Shown here piece by piece: positions 1 to 5,104 of a stretch of DNA of 5,136 nt (the first letter of the stretch is position 1; every line of letters begins with the position of its first letter). The notes below the pieces were generated by a model. That model worked only from the letters and a program-made list of their open reading frames with translations. It made no database searches and had not been told where the DNA came from. The translations under genes and the position numbers were made by a program. Origin of the DNA: Aldersonia sp036524855 (lineage in GTDB: Bacteria; Actinomycetota; Actinomycetes; Mycobacteriales; Mycobacteriaceae); assembly GCA_036524855.1 (NCBI GenBank), contig DATDBL010000169.1, forward strand, positions 1-5,136, read 5' to 3'.

Positions 1-72
1 GACCCGCGGCCTCAACCCGGGACAAGATCAAACCCATTTGAACAGCGACCGAACTGACCCACTACAACGTCA
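1..72. mobile_element. possible end of an insertion sequence (IS21-like?)
   Basis: Nothing here codes convincingly. Read on the minus strand from position 72, the stretch starts TG and soon contains GTGGGTCAGTTCGG. TG...CA termini and internal TGGGTCA-type repeats are features I associate with IS21-family ends. The reading frame of the neighbouring nuclease-like pseudogene stops exactly at the TGA at 70-72, which this segment supplies, so position 72/73 is a plausible insertion boundary. No transposase is visible in the 72 bases, so the family assignment is a guess. Confidence 0.2.
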
Positions 73-461
73 GGAGATCCGGATGTCGGTCATGACGGCG
101 CCGTTGAATACTTCGTCTCGTGCACGGCCTTCGAAGTTCGCGTTGAGCGCAGTGAGGATGAGGTTGCGCAACCCCTCCTCCTACAGCTTCGCCGCGGCGC
201 CGCGGTAGGTGTGCGTTCCATCGCCCGCGTCATCCCGCTGACGTGCGGATGCCGTCTTCGAAGAAGATGTCGGCCATCTCGGCTCTGCCGCAGCGGATTC
301 CGCAGCTGCGGCGGCGTTCTCAATCCGCAGCGGCGTCGCTGAACCGGTGCGACGAGGATCTCGGTGCCCTTCTCGACTTTGTGGAACGGGATGTCGAGGT
401 CGGCCATCACGGCCGCAGCGGCGTCGAGGCGGATCAATCGGTTCGAGGCCGTCGTTGTCAC
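73..461 (-). pseudogene. remnant of a PD-(D/E)xK nuclease-like protein, N-terminal part
   Basis: Three pieces in two minus-strand frames read like one protein. The first starts at a GTG (459-461) and gives NRLIRLDAAAAVMADLDIP and FHKVEKGTEILVAP. Around 340-350 the readable frame shifts and continues through an alanine-rich stretch to GDGTHTYRGAAAKL. There it meets a TAG stop (181-183), after which the same frame resumes as EEGLRNLILTALNANFEG and DEVFNGAVMTDIRIS. The last piece matches, from memory, the pattern 'L..LN..FEG.A.GE.FN..GKTDI.I', which precedes the catalytic Asp of restriction-endonuclease-like hypothetical proteins. The usual GKTD appears here as VMTD. The catalytic core downstream (the E-x-K part) is missing, because the frame ends at 70-72 where other DNA begins. 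The gene is dead: one frameshift, one internal stop and a 3' truncation. The family call is an inference; the decay is seen directly. Confidence 0.5.
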
Positions 462-476
462 TGAGGTTTTCTCAGT
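460..476. repeat. 6-bp inverted repeat at the start of the nuclease-like pseudogene
   Basis: ACTGAG, a 5-base GTTTT loop, then CTCAGT form a perfect hairpin that overlaps the GTG start (459-461) of the minus-strand pseudogene. It could have masked the start site in mRNA or served as an operator. There is no T-tract, so it is not a good terminator. No clear Shine-Dalgarno sequence precedes the GTG. Confidence 0.35.
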
Positions 477-1011
477 AGCTTCCGCGTTGAAGAGCAGTAG
501 AGCCAGAAAAGGCGAGTAGCATCATGAGTGTCGAGGGCCACTCGATGTGCGCGGTCAGCCATGTCGTCCTCGGCGCCCAAGTCGGTCCGAGTTAGGGGCC
601 GGGGACTGGAGCGCCGATAATGACGTCGGATCGGACCTTTGGTTCGAAAACACAGCGAGTTTCAGGATCACTTCGCCGCGCGCAGGCACTCGAATCCACT
701 CAGTCGTGCGCGGCATGTCCACACAGCCGGGCTTCGCACGATCCGATCGGAATTCGGTTCTGCGCGGCGACCTCAGGGCAACACCTCGACCGGAAGTGTA
801 TCTGCGCTGGTGAACACGCGACCGGACAGCACTACGTCCGGTTCTAGGTGAGACGGAACGCGCCCCAGCCCGAGACCCCGTTTGGCCGTAGCAGAATCGC
901 GCGGCGCCGTGTGCGTGACGATGCTCGTCTGTCACAAGAGTCTTCGCAGGCCGTTCGCCGATCGGTGGTGTTCATCTCCGCCCTCGCCGCGACGTCGCGC
1001 GCGTATCGGGC
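477..1011. other. 535 bp with no recognisable gene
   Basis: All frames give low-complexity, arginine-rich translations without familiar motifs, and no frame has a ribosome binding site or coherent codon use. The only structure I see is a perfect 7-bp inverted repeat at 821-842 (ACCGGAC, 8-base loop, GTCCGGT) with no T-tract. The last part, about 880-1011, may be scrambled desaturase 5' sequence, but nothing readable survives. Confidence 0.5.
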
Positions 1012-1501
1012 GGGCACTTCCCCGACGGCGCCGAAAAGTTCACCAAGAAAGTCCTGGACAACGAGACGCTGGGCCAGTGGTACCTGCGGCAGATGCTGGG
1101 CAGCGCGAACATCGACGCCGGCCCGGCGATGGGGTTCATGACCGGCAACCTGTCCTATCAGATCAGATCGAAACCACCTGTCCCGGAACTGCCGAGCAAC
1201 CGGCTCGCCCAGATCTCGGTGCGGGTCGAGGCGTTGGCCGACAAGTACGACCTGCCCTACACCAGTGGGTCGCTGCCGGTGCAGTACCTCAAGTCGTGGC
1301 GCACGGTCTACAAGCTGGCGTTGCCGAACAAGTACCTCACCGGCAACCGCCGACGACGCGCCCGAGACGGCCTCGGAACCCAAGTCCGGCGGCGACACGA
1401 TCAGCACGATCGACCCGATCACCGGCACACGTCGCGGGCCGCTCACCGCGCTCGAGAACGGCAAGCGCCGCGGCCCGGTGGTCGCACTCACGCAGCGCCT
1501 C
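1012..1501 (+). pseudogene. desA3: C-terminal remnant of a DesA3-like acyl-CoA desaturase
   Basis: The intact enzyme is a membrane-bound, di-iron delta-9 acyl-CoA desaturase that makes oleic-type fatty acids. What remains is about the last 160 residues of a protein usually a little over 400 long. It reads GHFPDGAEKFTKKVLDNE, QWYLRQMLGSANIDAG, MTGNLSYQI, LPSNRLAQISVRVEALA and DKYDLPYTSGSLPVQYLKSW. After ALPNKYL the frame shifts by one base near 1340 and resumes as ATADDAPETASEPKSGGD and then DPITGTRRGPLTALENGK, both typical of the C-terminal tail. The family's third histidine box, (H/Q)-x-x-H-H after NLSYQI, is gone: a CAGAT duplication (1159-1169) and nearby deletions change it to RSKPPVPE. 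The first two histidine boxes and the membrane segments are absent because the 5' part is lost. No natural stop closes the shifted frame near the expected end. The family is recognised with high confidence; which desA paralogue it came from is less certain. Confidence 0.82.
1159..1169 (+). repeat. 5-bp tandem duplication inside the desaturase histidine box
   Basis: CAGATCAGATC is a tandem CAGAT duplication exactly where the family normally reads Gln-Ile-Glu-His-His. It looks like a slippage insertion. With about two single-base losses downstream it leaves the frame open while removing both iron-binding histidines. Confidence 0.6.
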
Positions 1502-2411
1502 CGACGTCGGTCGGTCTTGCGGTCCCCGCACATGGTGCGGAGGCTCGGTCGTTGCGCGAGGTACTCGATAAACGAGAATGAGATTCACACTCCTGCGAAC
1601 ACGCTCGGCCACAGGCGACCTCGGATCTCGCCTGACGTAACGTCCGAGGTCGGTCGTCAGCGGTATGTGGCGGAGGGCTGCTTTACCGACGACGCCCTCC
1701 GCATCGTCGTCACGTTCTACTACGCCGACCGCGACATACTCTGCGTGGATCGGCGGGGGACACGCACGCCGTCCGAGTCGTCGCGAAGGAGTGTCGAGCG
1801 GGCGGTGAGGATGAGCGGGTTGCTCACTCGGCGAGGCGGGCGAGGCGGTTGGCTGTCGGGCGAGGTCGACATCGCGGGCACGTCGCACGCGATCGGTGCC
1901 CGGCGCGGACTGCGGGCCGCCGAGTTCGGGCTGAGCAGTCGTCTCCAGGAGGTGGTCATCGAGCCGTGGCTGTCGGTCGTAGCCCAGATGCGCAAGATCT
2001 GCTCGATGTGGTGGTTGCCGGGTCGAGACCGGCGCCCGCGTAGCTGGTGGAGCCGTTGGCGGCAGGTCCTGTGCGGACTCGCCGGCGCGATGTCGTCGAC
2101 ACCGAGTCTGCGGCCAGCGGGCTACAGCGGGCCCGCGGCGGCCCGTGGCCCGCCGGTTGCGCGAACGGTCCGGCGGCTGGTTGGCCGGTTTGAACGACGG
2201 CGGAGTTCGCTGCGCTGTGCGACTCGCCCACGGACGATGCCCGCTCGGGCAGTCGCGAGCTCTATCCTTGCGAAATGGACCCGAGACACGTCGCCGCGCC
2301 GCACGAGGGCGGGCCGTCGAGGTCCGCGCCGGCGAGTGGTTCGGGGGGCGGTGCGTCGGCGCTGGGGTGCCTCACGGGTGGTGTTCTCGTACAGCGGATC
2401 GGGACCGGCTC
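1502..2411. other. about 900 bp with no recognisable gene
   Basis: One plus-strand frame stays open from the desaturase tail to about 2476, but its length proves little at this base composition. Two stretches have coding-like third positions. The first, about 1655-1750, gives DALRIVVTFYYADRDILC on the plus strand. The second, about 1860-2020, has high third-position GC both in the plus frame (SRLQEVVIEPWLSVVAQM) and in the opposing minus frame, so even its strand is unclear. Neither resembles a family I know. They are best read as debris of lost genes. No tRNA, CRISPR array or transposase is visible. Confidence 0.45.
1670..1702. repeat. perfect 9-bp inverted repeat
   Basis: GCGGAGGGC (1670-1678) and GCCCTCCGC (1694-1702) are exact reverse complements 15 bases apart. 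No T-tract follows, so it is not an obvious terminator. It lies inside the coding-like stretch at 1655-1750, so it may be an operator, a DNA hairpin, or chance within GC-rich coding sequence. Confidence 0.5.
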
Positions 2412-2431
2412 ATGGGGCCAGGATGGGGCCA
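2412..2431 (+). repeat. two ATGGGGCCA direct repeats, candidate integrase arm sites
   Basis: ATGGGGCCA occurs at 2412-2420 and again at 2423-2431, an 11-base period with GG between. The same nonamer recurs on the other side of the half tRNA. Paired short repeats about 90 bases from a tRNA-derived core are what arm-type binding sites of a tyrosine integrase look like. No integrase gene is in the window, so the role is inferred from layout only. Confidence 0.45.
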
Positions 2432-2517
2432 ACGGGCTGGACCAGGTGCTCCGAGGCGTCCGACCGGAGGTGGTAGCACCACTGTAACCAGCACGGATAC
2501 CGTTGTGACGTAGGTGG

Positions 2518-2568
2518 TTCCATCTGAAAAGCGGAAGGTCGCCGGTTCGATCCCGGCCCTGGCCACCA
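2518..2568 (+). other. attachment site core in tRNA-Phe
   Basis: The core is a 3' tRNA identity block that begins at the anticodon loop. TTCC (2518-2521) and GGAA (2533-2536) are inverted around the loop CTGAAAA, giving the two half-sites and 7-base overlap expected of a tyrosine recombinase acting at an anticodon. The left anticodon strand is TCCAT, which no longer pairs fully with GCGGA, so tRNA identity is lost just to the left of the loop. This marks the likely crossover. Whether the site is attL, attR or attP cannot be settled without the flanking DNA. Confidence 0.6.
2524..2568 (+). tRNA. 3' half of tRNA-Phe (GAA), non-functional fragment
   Basis: From left to right: anticodon loop CTGAAAA (2524-2530, anticodon GAA), the 3' strand of the anticodon stem GCGGA (2531-2535), variable loop, T-arm GCCGG-TTCGATC-CCGGC (2541-2557) with perfect pairing, acceptor strand CCTGGCC (2558-2564), discriminator A and an encoded CCA (2566-2568). 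No matching D-arm or 5' acceptor strand lies at the right distance upstream. A GGCCAGG at 2416-2422 is too far away and has no D-arm after it. So only the 3' half is present, as left behind when an element integrates into a tRNA gene. It cannot make a working tRNA by itself. Confidence 0.85.
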
Positions 2569-2578
2569 GCGTTTCCCC

Positions 2579-2606
2579 AGGTCACAGCGGTGGCCTTTCT
2601 TTTTTT
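2579..2606 (+). terminator. rho-independent terminator after the tRNA fragment
   Basis: GGTCAC (2580-2585), loop AGCG, GTGGCC (2590-2595) make a stem with one G-T wobble, extended by an A-T pair (2579/2596). The T-rich run TTTCTTTTTTT follows. It lies 11 bases after the encoded CCA, the normal place for a tRNA terminator. Confidence 0.75.
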
Positions 2607-2614
2607 GTGCACAA
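2605..2614. repeat. 10-bp palindrome TTGTGCACAA
   Basis: This perfect palindrome overlaps the end of the terminator T-run. It differs by one base from the actinobacterial DnaA-box form TTGTCCACA, but it is alone, so an origin is unlikely. It could be a small operator or an integration-accessory site. Confidence 0.35.
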
Positions 2615-2636
2615 TGTGGCTCGATTTGCGCCGTTC

Positions 2637-2667
2637 ATGGGCCACTATGGGGCCAGGATGGCCCCAT
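2637..2667. repeat. ATGGGGCCA cluster to the right of the att core
   Basis: ATGGGCCA (2637-2644, one G short), ATGGGGCCA (2647-2655) and its inverse TGGCCCCAT (2659-2667) sit together. The last two form a perfect 8-bp inverted repeat around AGGAT. They match the repeats at 2412-2431 left of the tRNA fragment. A further inverse copy is at 2869-2877. Confidence 0.5.
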
Positions 2668-3123
2668 GAACCGCGTGCGGGGATGGTCCGGCTGCGGATT
2701 CGGCGCAGCGTGCTGGGCGTTCGCGCAGGTCAGGGGGACTCTCGGTGCATCCTTGAGTGCGATGAAGGTGCGGCCCGCCGAGCGGAAGCTCAGCCGCGCC
2801 GCTCCCGCCGTCGGGTCGACGTTCGGAGTCGGCCTACTCGGCGGAGTTGGGGCAGGCATCGGCTTGTTTGGCCCCATGGGTGCCCCACGGAACCGCCCCG
2901 CGGAGGTGTTCGCGACCGTCTCGAACGTCGCGCGAGGTTTCATCTGTGCAGGTGGGGCAGTTTGTGAATCGAGTGCTCGGAGGGTGTGAGGTTCCGGCGA
3001 TGAGCGGGAGGTCGTCATCGGGACCGCGTTGTTGCGAGCGGGGTCCGCGACGACGGAGATGACGGGATGACGGCAAGCCGGTGGGGCTGAGCGTGACGCG
3101 GTTGTTGGTGGTCGCTCGTTGTG
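2668..3123. other. about 450 bp without a convincing gene
   Basis: A plus-strand frame at 2666-2989 and opposing minus-strand frames are open but have no ribosome binding site, no known motif and mutually overlapping alternatives. The plus translation is rich in Gly and Ala, as expected from GC-rich noncoding DNA. The only pattern I see is one more TGGCCCCAT (2869-2877), the inverse of the putative arm repeat. Confidence 0.4.
2869..2877 (-). repeat. distal inverse copy of ATGGGGCCA
   Basis: TGGCCCCAT occurs about 300 bases right of the tRNA fragment and about 200 bases beyond the right-hand cluster. It may be an outlying arm site or a chance match. Confidence 0.3.
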
Positions 3124-3329
3124 CCGGCCATCCGATCTTGTGAGGCTTCACGTTGGGCCTCGGTCGACGCCGGGGAGCTTGTCTCCGCCCAGGTCGGTTT
3201 CTACCCCACCCCGAGGGCTACGACGCACTCTTCCCGGGTGGCCAGTTCACCGCCGAACGCGCCGCCGCTCGCGTGGCCTCGCCGCGGCGACGTGGCCGGC
3301 CTCATTTGCGCCGGCGACGCGATGATCGA

Positions 3330-3354
3330 CGAACGTGCCGGGTCGGCACGTTCG
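3330..3354. repeat. perfect 11-bp inverted repeat, 3-base loop, at a frameshift
   Basis: CGAACGTGCCG, loop GGT, CGGCACGTTCG. The repeat covers exactly the place where the readable frame of the surrounding pseudogene changes between AMIDE and FEYVA. Confidence 0.7.
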
Positions 3355-3490
3355 AATACGTCGCCCACCAACTGCGCCGCCACGCACACGCCGATGTCGT
3401 CGACTGGGCGCCGCTTTACCCGCCACACTTCAAGGTCGATCAGGAGAGCATTCACGCCAACGAGCTGAAGCTGATCGAGATCGCCGCAAC

Positions 3491-3493
3491 TTA
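3491..3493 (+). repeat. left target-site copy (TTA / TA) of the IS630 element
   Basis: TTA precedes the left terminal repeat and also follows the right one (5133-5135). IS630 elements duplicate a TA dinucleotide, and the last two bases of each copy supply it. If TA is the true duplication, the element carries one extra T at its right end. If the whole TTA is duplicated, the ends are symmetrical. Confidence 0.5.
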
Positions 3494-3526
3494 GTGGTCT
3501 CGCTCGTAAGTTCGTCGGGGGTCAGG
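3494..3526 (+). repeat. left terminal inverted repeat of the IS630 element
   Basis: It starts GTGGTCTCGCTCGTAAG and ends GTCAGG. It matches the right end at 31 of 33 positions; the two differences are T against C at repeat positions 7 and 11. It contains the stop codon of the transposase (3522-3524 on the minus strand). Confidence 0.9.
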
Positions 3527-4673
3527 CTGCTCGGGGTTCGGCCGACTGGTGGTCATCGAGTTTGGTCATGAGTTCGTTCAGGTCGGTGGTGGTGAATTTC
3601 CATTTGAACGGCTGGGCGGTCTGGTTGTAGCGGGTTTCGAACTCGGCGAGCCGGGTCTCCACGGTGGCGAGCTCGGTGAAGTCGTTGGGGGAAACCACCT
3701 TTCGTTGGACGATGGAGAAGTATATCTCGATCTGATTGAGCCAGGACGCGTGCACGGGGGTGTGCACCATGATCGCGTTGGAGAACTGGGCGGCGAGTCG
3801 GTCGACCGCTGTCTGCCCGCGGTGCGAGGAGCCGTTGTCCACGATCCAGAACACCCGCTCGGCCGACGCGTAGGGTTCGGTGGTCATCACCTGGTTGACC
3901 AGGCGTGCGAACGGGTCGATGCCGGTGGTGTCCTCGCAGCGCCCGAACACCCGGGCGTGGTGCACGTCGTAGGCGGCGAGGTAGGCCAGCGCGCCGCGGC
4001 GGTGGTAGTCGTGGTTGACGCGCATCGTGCGCGCCGTGCCGGGCGGCAGGGTCGGGTGGCAGCGGCAGCGGGCCTGGATCGAGGTCTTCTCGTCGGCGGA
4101 GATCACGAAGTCGTTCGGACCCAACGGTTTCCCCTCCCAGGTGCGGGCGTAGAGGTCCAGCACGCGTGCGGCCTTGACGGTGAAGTCGGGGTCGGTGATG
4201 AAGATCCACGACTGGTACTGCCAGGGTTTGAGTGCGTCCTCGGACAAAAGGCGGCGCACCGTCGCCGGCGAGATCGACGCGCAGATGCCCTCGGCCACGG
4301 CGTGGCGGGCCAGCTCCGGGCACGACCACCGCGCCAGCGGCAGCCCGTGCTCGCGTGGCGGTGTGCAGGCCAGCGCCTTGACGCGGGCGACCTGCACCGG
4401 GGTGAACCGGGGTGGGCGACCCGATCGTTTCCCATCACCCAGCGCCGCCACCCCCGGTGCGGCGAGCCAGCGCCCGCGCCACTTGCGCGCGGTGTCGACA
4501 CACATCCGCAGCGTCGCCGCGATCTGCGCGTTCGATTCCCCCCGCGCGGCGGCGAGCACGATCGCGGCGCGGGCCGCGAGGCGTTGCTCGGTGCGCCCGG
4601 CCCGCACCAGCCGCCCCAGCGTTCGGCGCATCGAGCCGGTCAGGGTGATCCGTTCGGCGCTGATCGGTGACAT
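3522..4673 (-). CDS. IS630-family DDE transposase
   Basis: It catalyses cut-and-paste movement of the surrounding element into TA-containing targets. The 383-residue protein has an N-terminal DNA-binding part with a helix-turn-helix at about 46-70 (NAQIAATLRMCVDTARKWRG), a linker GDGKRSGRPPRFTP (79-92) with the family's GRP signature, and a second helix-turn-helix at about 116-143. The catalytic DDE domain then supplies D194 (in ISADEKTSIQAR), D279 (in FWIVDNGSSHRG) and E316 (in HASWLNQIEIYFSIVQRK). The last two are 36 residues apart, close to the family's usual D34E spacing. The length is normal and no frameshift or stop is seen. The ATG at 4673 is chosen because GGGAG lies six bases upstream. 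The stop lies in the left terminal repeat. The opposite strand has a long open shadow frame that I do not regard as a gene. Confidence 0.95.
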   Translation of the reverse strand: MSPISAERITLTGSMRRTLGRLVRAGRTEQRLAARAAIVLAAARGESNAQIAATLRMCVDTARKWRGRWLAAPGVAALGDGKRSGRPPRFTPVQVARVKALACTPPREHGLPLARWSCPELARHAVAEGICASISPATVRRLLSEDALKPWQYQSWIFITDPDFTVKAARVLDLYARTWEGKPLGPNDFVISADEKTSIQARCRCHPTLPPGTARTMRVNHDYHRRGALAYLAAYDVHHARVFGRCEDTTGIDPFARLVNQVMTTEPYASAERVFWIVDNGSSHRGQTAVDRLAAQFSNAIMVHTPVHASWLNQIEIYFSIVQRKVVSPNDFTELATVETRLAEFETRYNQTAQPFKWKFTTTDLNELMTKLDDHQSAEPRAA

Positions 4674-4679
4674 CCGCTG

Positions 4680-4684
4680 CTCCC
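4680..4684 (-). promoter_or_regulatory. ribosome binding site of the transposase
   Basis: GGGAG on the minus strand lies six bases before the ATG at 4673. It fixes the transposase start and is next to the first inverted repeat of the control region. Confidence 0.6.
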
Positions 4685-4711
4685 ACTGAAGTTCCCAATA
4701 GTCACTTCAGT
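4685..4711. repeat. 8-bp inverted repeat, candidate operator
   Basis: ACTGAAGT and ACTTCAGT are exact inverse copies around TCCCAATAGTC. The repeat lies just upstream of the transposase ribosome binding site and fits the shape of a dimeric repressor site. The binding protein could be the transposase or the passenger protein; neither is shown. Confidence 0.55.
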
Positions 4712-4722
4712 CTCGAGCGTCA

Positions 4723-4736
4723 CAGGGTCGACCCTG
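4723..4736. repeat. 14-bp perfect palindrome CAGGGTCGACCCTG
   Basis: It lies midway between the divergent start codons and has no central spacer. A symmetric site in the centre of a divergent promoter region suggests an operator controlling both genes. Confidence 0.55.
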
Positions 4737-4746
4737 GTCTGCGACA

Positions 4747-4768
4747 CGCCGATCCGGCAAGATCGGCG
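4747..4768 (+). repeat. hairpin covering the passenger gene's ribosome binding region
   Basis: CGCCGATC, loop CGGCAA, GATCGGCG gives a strong 8-bp stem that ends three bases before the ATG at 4772. In a transcript entering from outside, this would hide the purine stretch GGCGAG. Such start-masking hairpins are known from other insertion sequences, where they limit expression from neighbouring promoters; here it would act on the passenger, not on the transposase. Confidence 0.5.
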
Positions 4769-4771
4769 AGC

Positions 4772-5104
4772 ATGGCCACACCACCGCCGTCCACCAAGAC
4801 CTCGCTGCAACAGACGTTGTCGCACCGTGCCCGGCAGCGATGGCCGCAGCTGGCCGGAGTCGCGGTCCGATTCCGCGGCCAGTTCGCCTACGTCAGCGCA
4901 GTGCGCGCCGACGACGAACGCGTGCCGCTGATGCGGCTGCGTTACGGCGGGTCCGCAGCCCGTTGGGGCTTCGCGATCTACCTCGCCAGCAAGGACGGCT
5001 ACGAGGACTCGCTCCTGCCGAACGGCTACTCGGCCGGCGCCCCCGAGGACGCCCTCGACACCGCCTGCGGCGTCTACCTCGGCGATCCGACGGCCTGGAC
5101 CTGA
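4772..5104 (+). CDS. conserved-looking passenger protein of unknown function inside the IS630 element
   Basis: It encodes 110 residues, with strong G/C preference at third positions and no signal peptide or membrane segment. After a Ser/Thr/Pro-rich start come ARQRWPQLAGVAVRFRGQFA, an acidic turn, VPLMRLRYGGSAARWGFAIY and LASKDGYEDSLLPNGYSAGA. It closes with PEDALDTACGVYLGDPTAW. The GFA-Y-AS-DGYEDS-LP-G and PE-ALD-ACG-YL-DPTAW patterns feel familiar from uncharacterised actinobacterial proteins, but I cannot name the family. An ATG at 4667 in the same frame would add 35 residues. I prefer 4772 because the extra part overlaps the opposing transposase start, runs through all three inverted repeats and looks non-coding. 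The stop TGA lies within the right terminal repeat. Position inside the IS suggests it moves with it and may tune transposition or benefit the host. It is small, soluble and aromatic-rich; it is not a resistance, toxin or regulator protein that I recognise. Confidence 0.85.
   Translation: MATPPPSTKTSLQQTLSHRARQRWPQLAGVAVRFRGQFAYVSAVRADDERVPLMRLRYGGSAARWGFAIYLASKDGYEDSLLPNGYSAGAPEDALDTACGVYLGDPTAWT

Larger units (their letters stand above)
3124..3493 (+). pseudogene. unrecognised gene, frameshifted and interrupted by the IS630 element
   Basis: Reading across frames gives one coherent protein-like sequence. It starts GELVSAQVGFYPTP, then after a shift near 3213 EGYDALFPGGQFTAERAAAR. After a second shift near 3280 it reads RGDVAGLICAGDAMIDE, and after a third near 3330-3350 FEYVAHQLRRHAHADVVDW and PLYPPHFKVDQESIHANELK, ending LIEIAAT. 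Third positions are mostly G or C in each piece, supporting former coding. The upstream boundary is uncertain. The final TAG (3492-3494) is made from target TTA plus the first G of the IS, so the real protein went on and its rest should lie beyond the right end of the element. I do not recognise the family. The conserved look of the last 45 residues suggests the decay is fairly recent. Confidence 0.55.
4674..4771. promoter_or_regulatory. divergent control region with three inverted repeats
   Basis: The 98 bases between the two start codons must hold both promoters. Three perfect inverted repeats lie here. ACTGAAGT / ACTTCAGT (4685-4692 and 4704-4711) has an 11-base spacer. The uninterrupted palindrome CAGGGTCGACCCTG spans 4723-4736. 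CGCCGATC / GATCGGCG (4747-4754 and 4761-4768) has a 6-base loop. The first abuts the transposase ribosome binding site. The third ends three bases before the passenger ATG and takes in its only purine-rich stretch (GGCGAG), so it could hide that start in long transcripts. I cannot identify clear -10/-35 boxes. Confidence 0.6.

Noticed and set aside
472..525. A 17-residue minus-strand frame (MMLLAFSGSTALQRGSY) just upstream of the nuclease-like pseudogene
   Set aside because: It could be a leader peptide, but there is no Shine-Dalgarno sequence and the downstream gene is dead. Too short to support.
844..1571. Two 229-residue frames on opposite strands over the desaturase remnant
   Set aside because: Both are in the wrong phase for the recognisable desaturase sequence and show no motif of their own.
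1947..2043. AGGAGG followed by a GTG at 1966 and a 25-codon frame
   Set aside because: The spacing is 13 bases and the peptide is very short, with no motif.
1265..2476. A 403-residue plus-strand open frame
   Set aside because: Only its first part (about 1343-1501) is the shifted desaturase tail. The rest is arginine-rich with no motif, and long chance frames are expected at this GC content. Its annotated start lies in the wrong frame for the desaturase.
2605..2614. Replication origin suggested by a DnaA-box-like palindrome
   Set aside because: There is a single site, no AT-rich stretch and no replication gene nearby.
2262..2645. Minus-strand open frames containing GQGRDRTGDLPLFR and ARAGIEPATFRFSD
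   Set aside because: These are the well-known false peptides produced by translating the reverse strand of a tRNA T-arm and its surroundings. The DNA here is the tRNA-Phe fragment.
2666..2989. A 107-residue Gly/Ala-rich plus-strand frame that looks faintly membrane-like
   Set aside because: No ribosome binding site, an initiation codon inside the ATGGGGCCA repeat cluster, and equally open frames on the other strand.
3549..4670. A 373-residue plus-strand frame and several other long frames opposite the transposase
   Set aside because: They are mirror frames of the transposase gene, with Gly/Val/Arg-rich compositions and no motifs. The minus strand has a full set of DDE transposase motifs.
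4667..4771. A 35-residue N-terminal extension of the passenger protein from the ATG at 4667
   Set aside because: It would overlap the start of the divergent transposase gene and translate across all three inverted repeats, with weak coding character.
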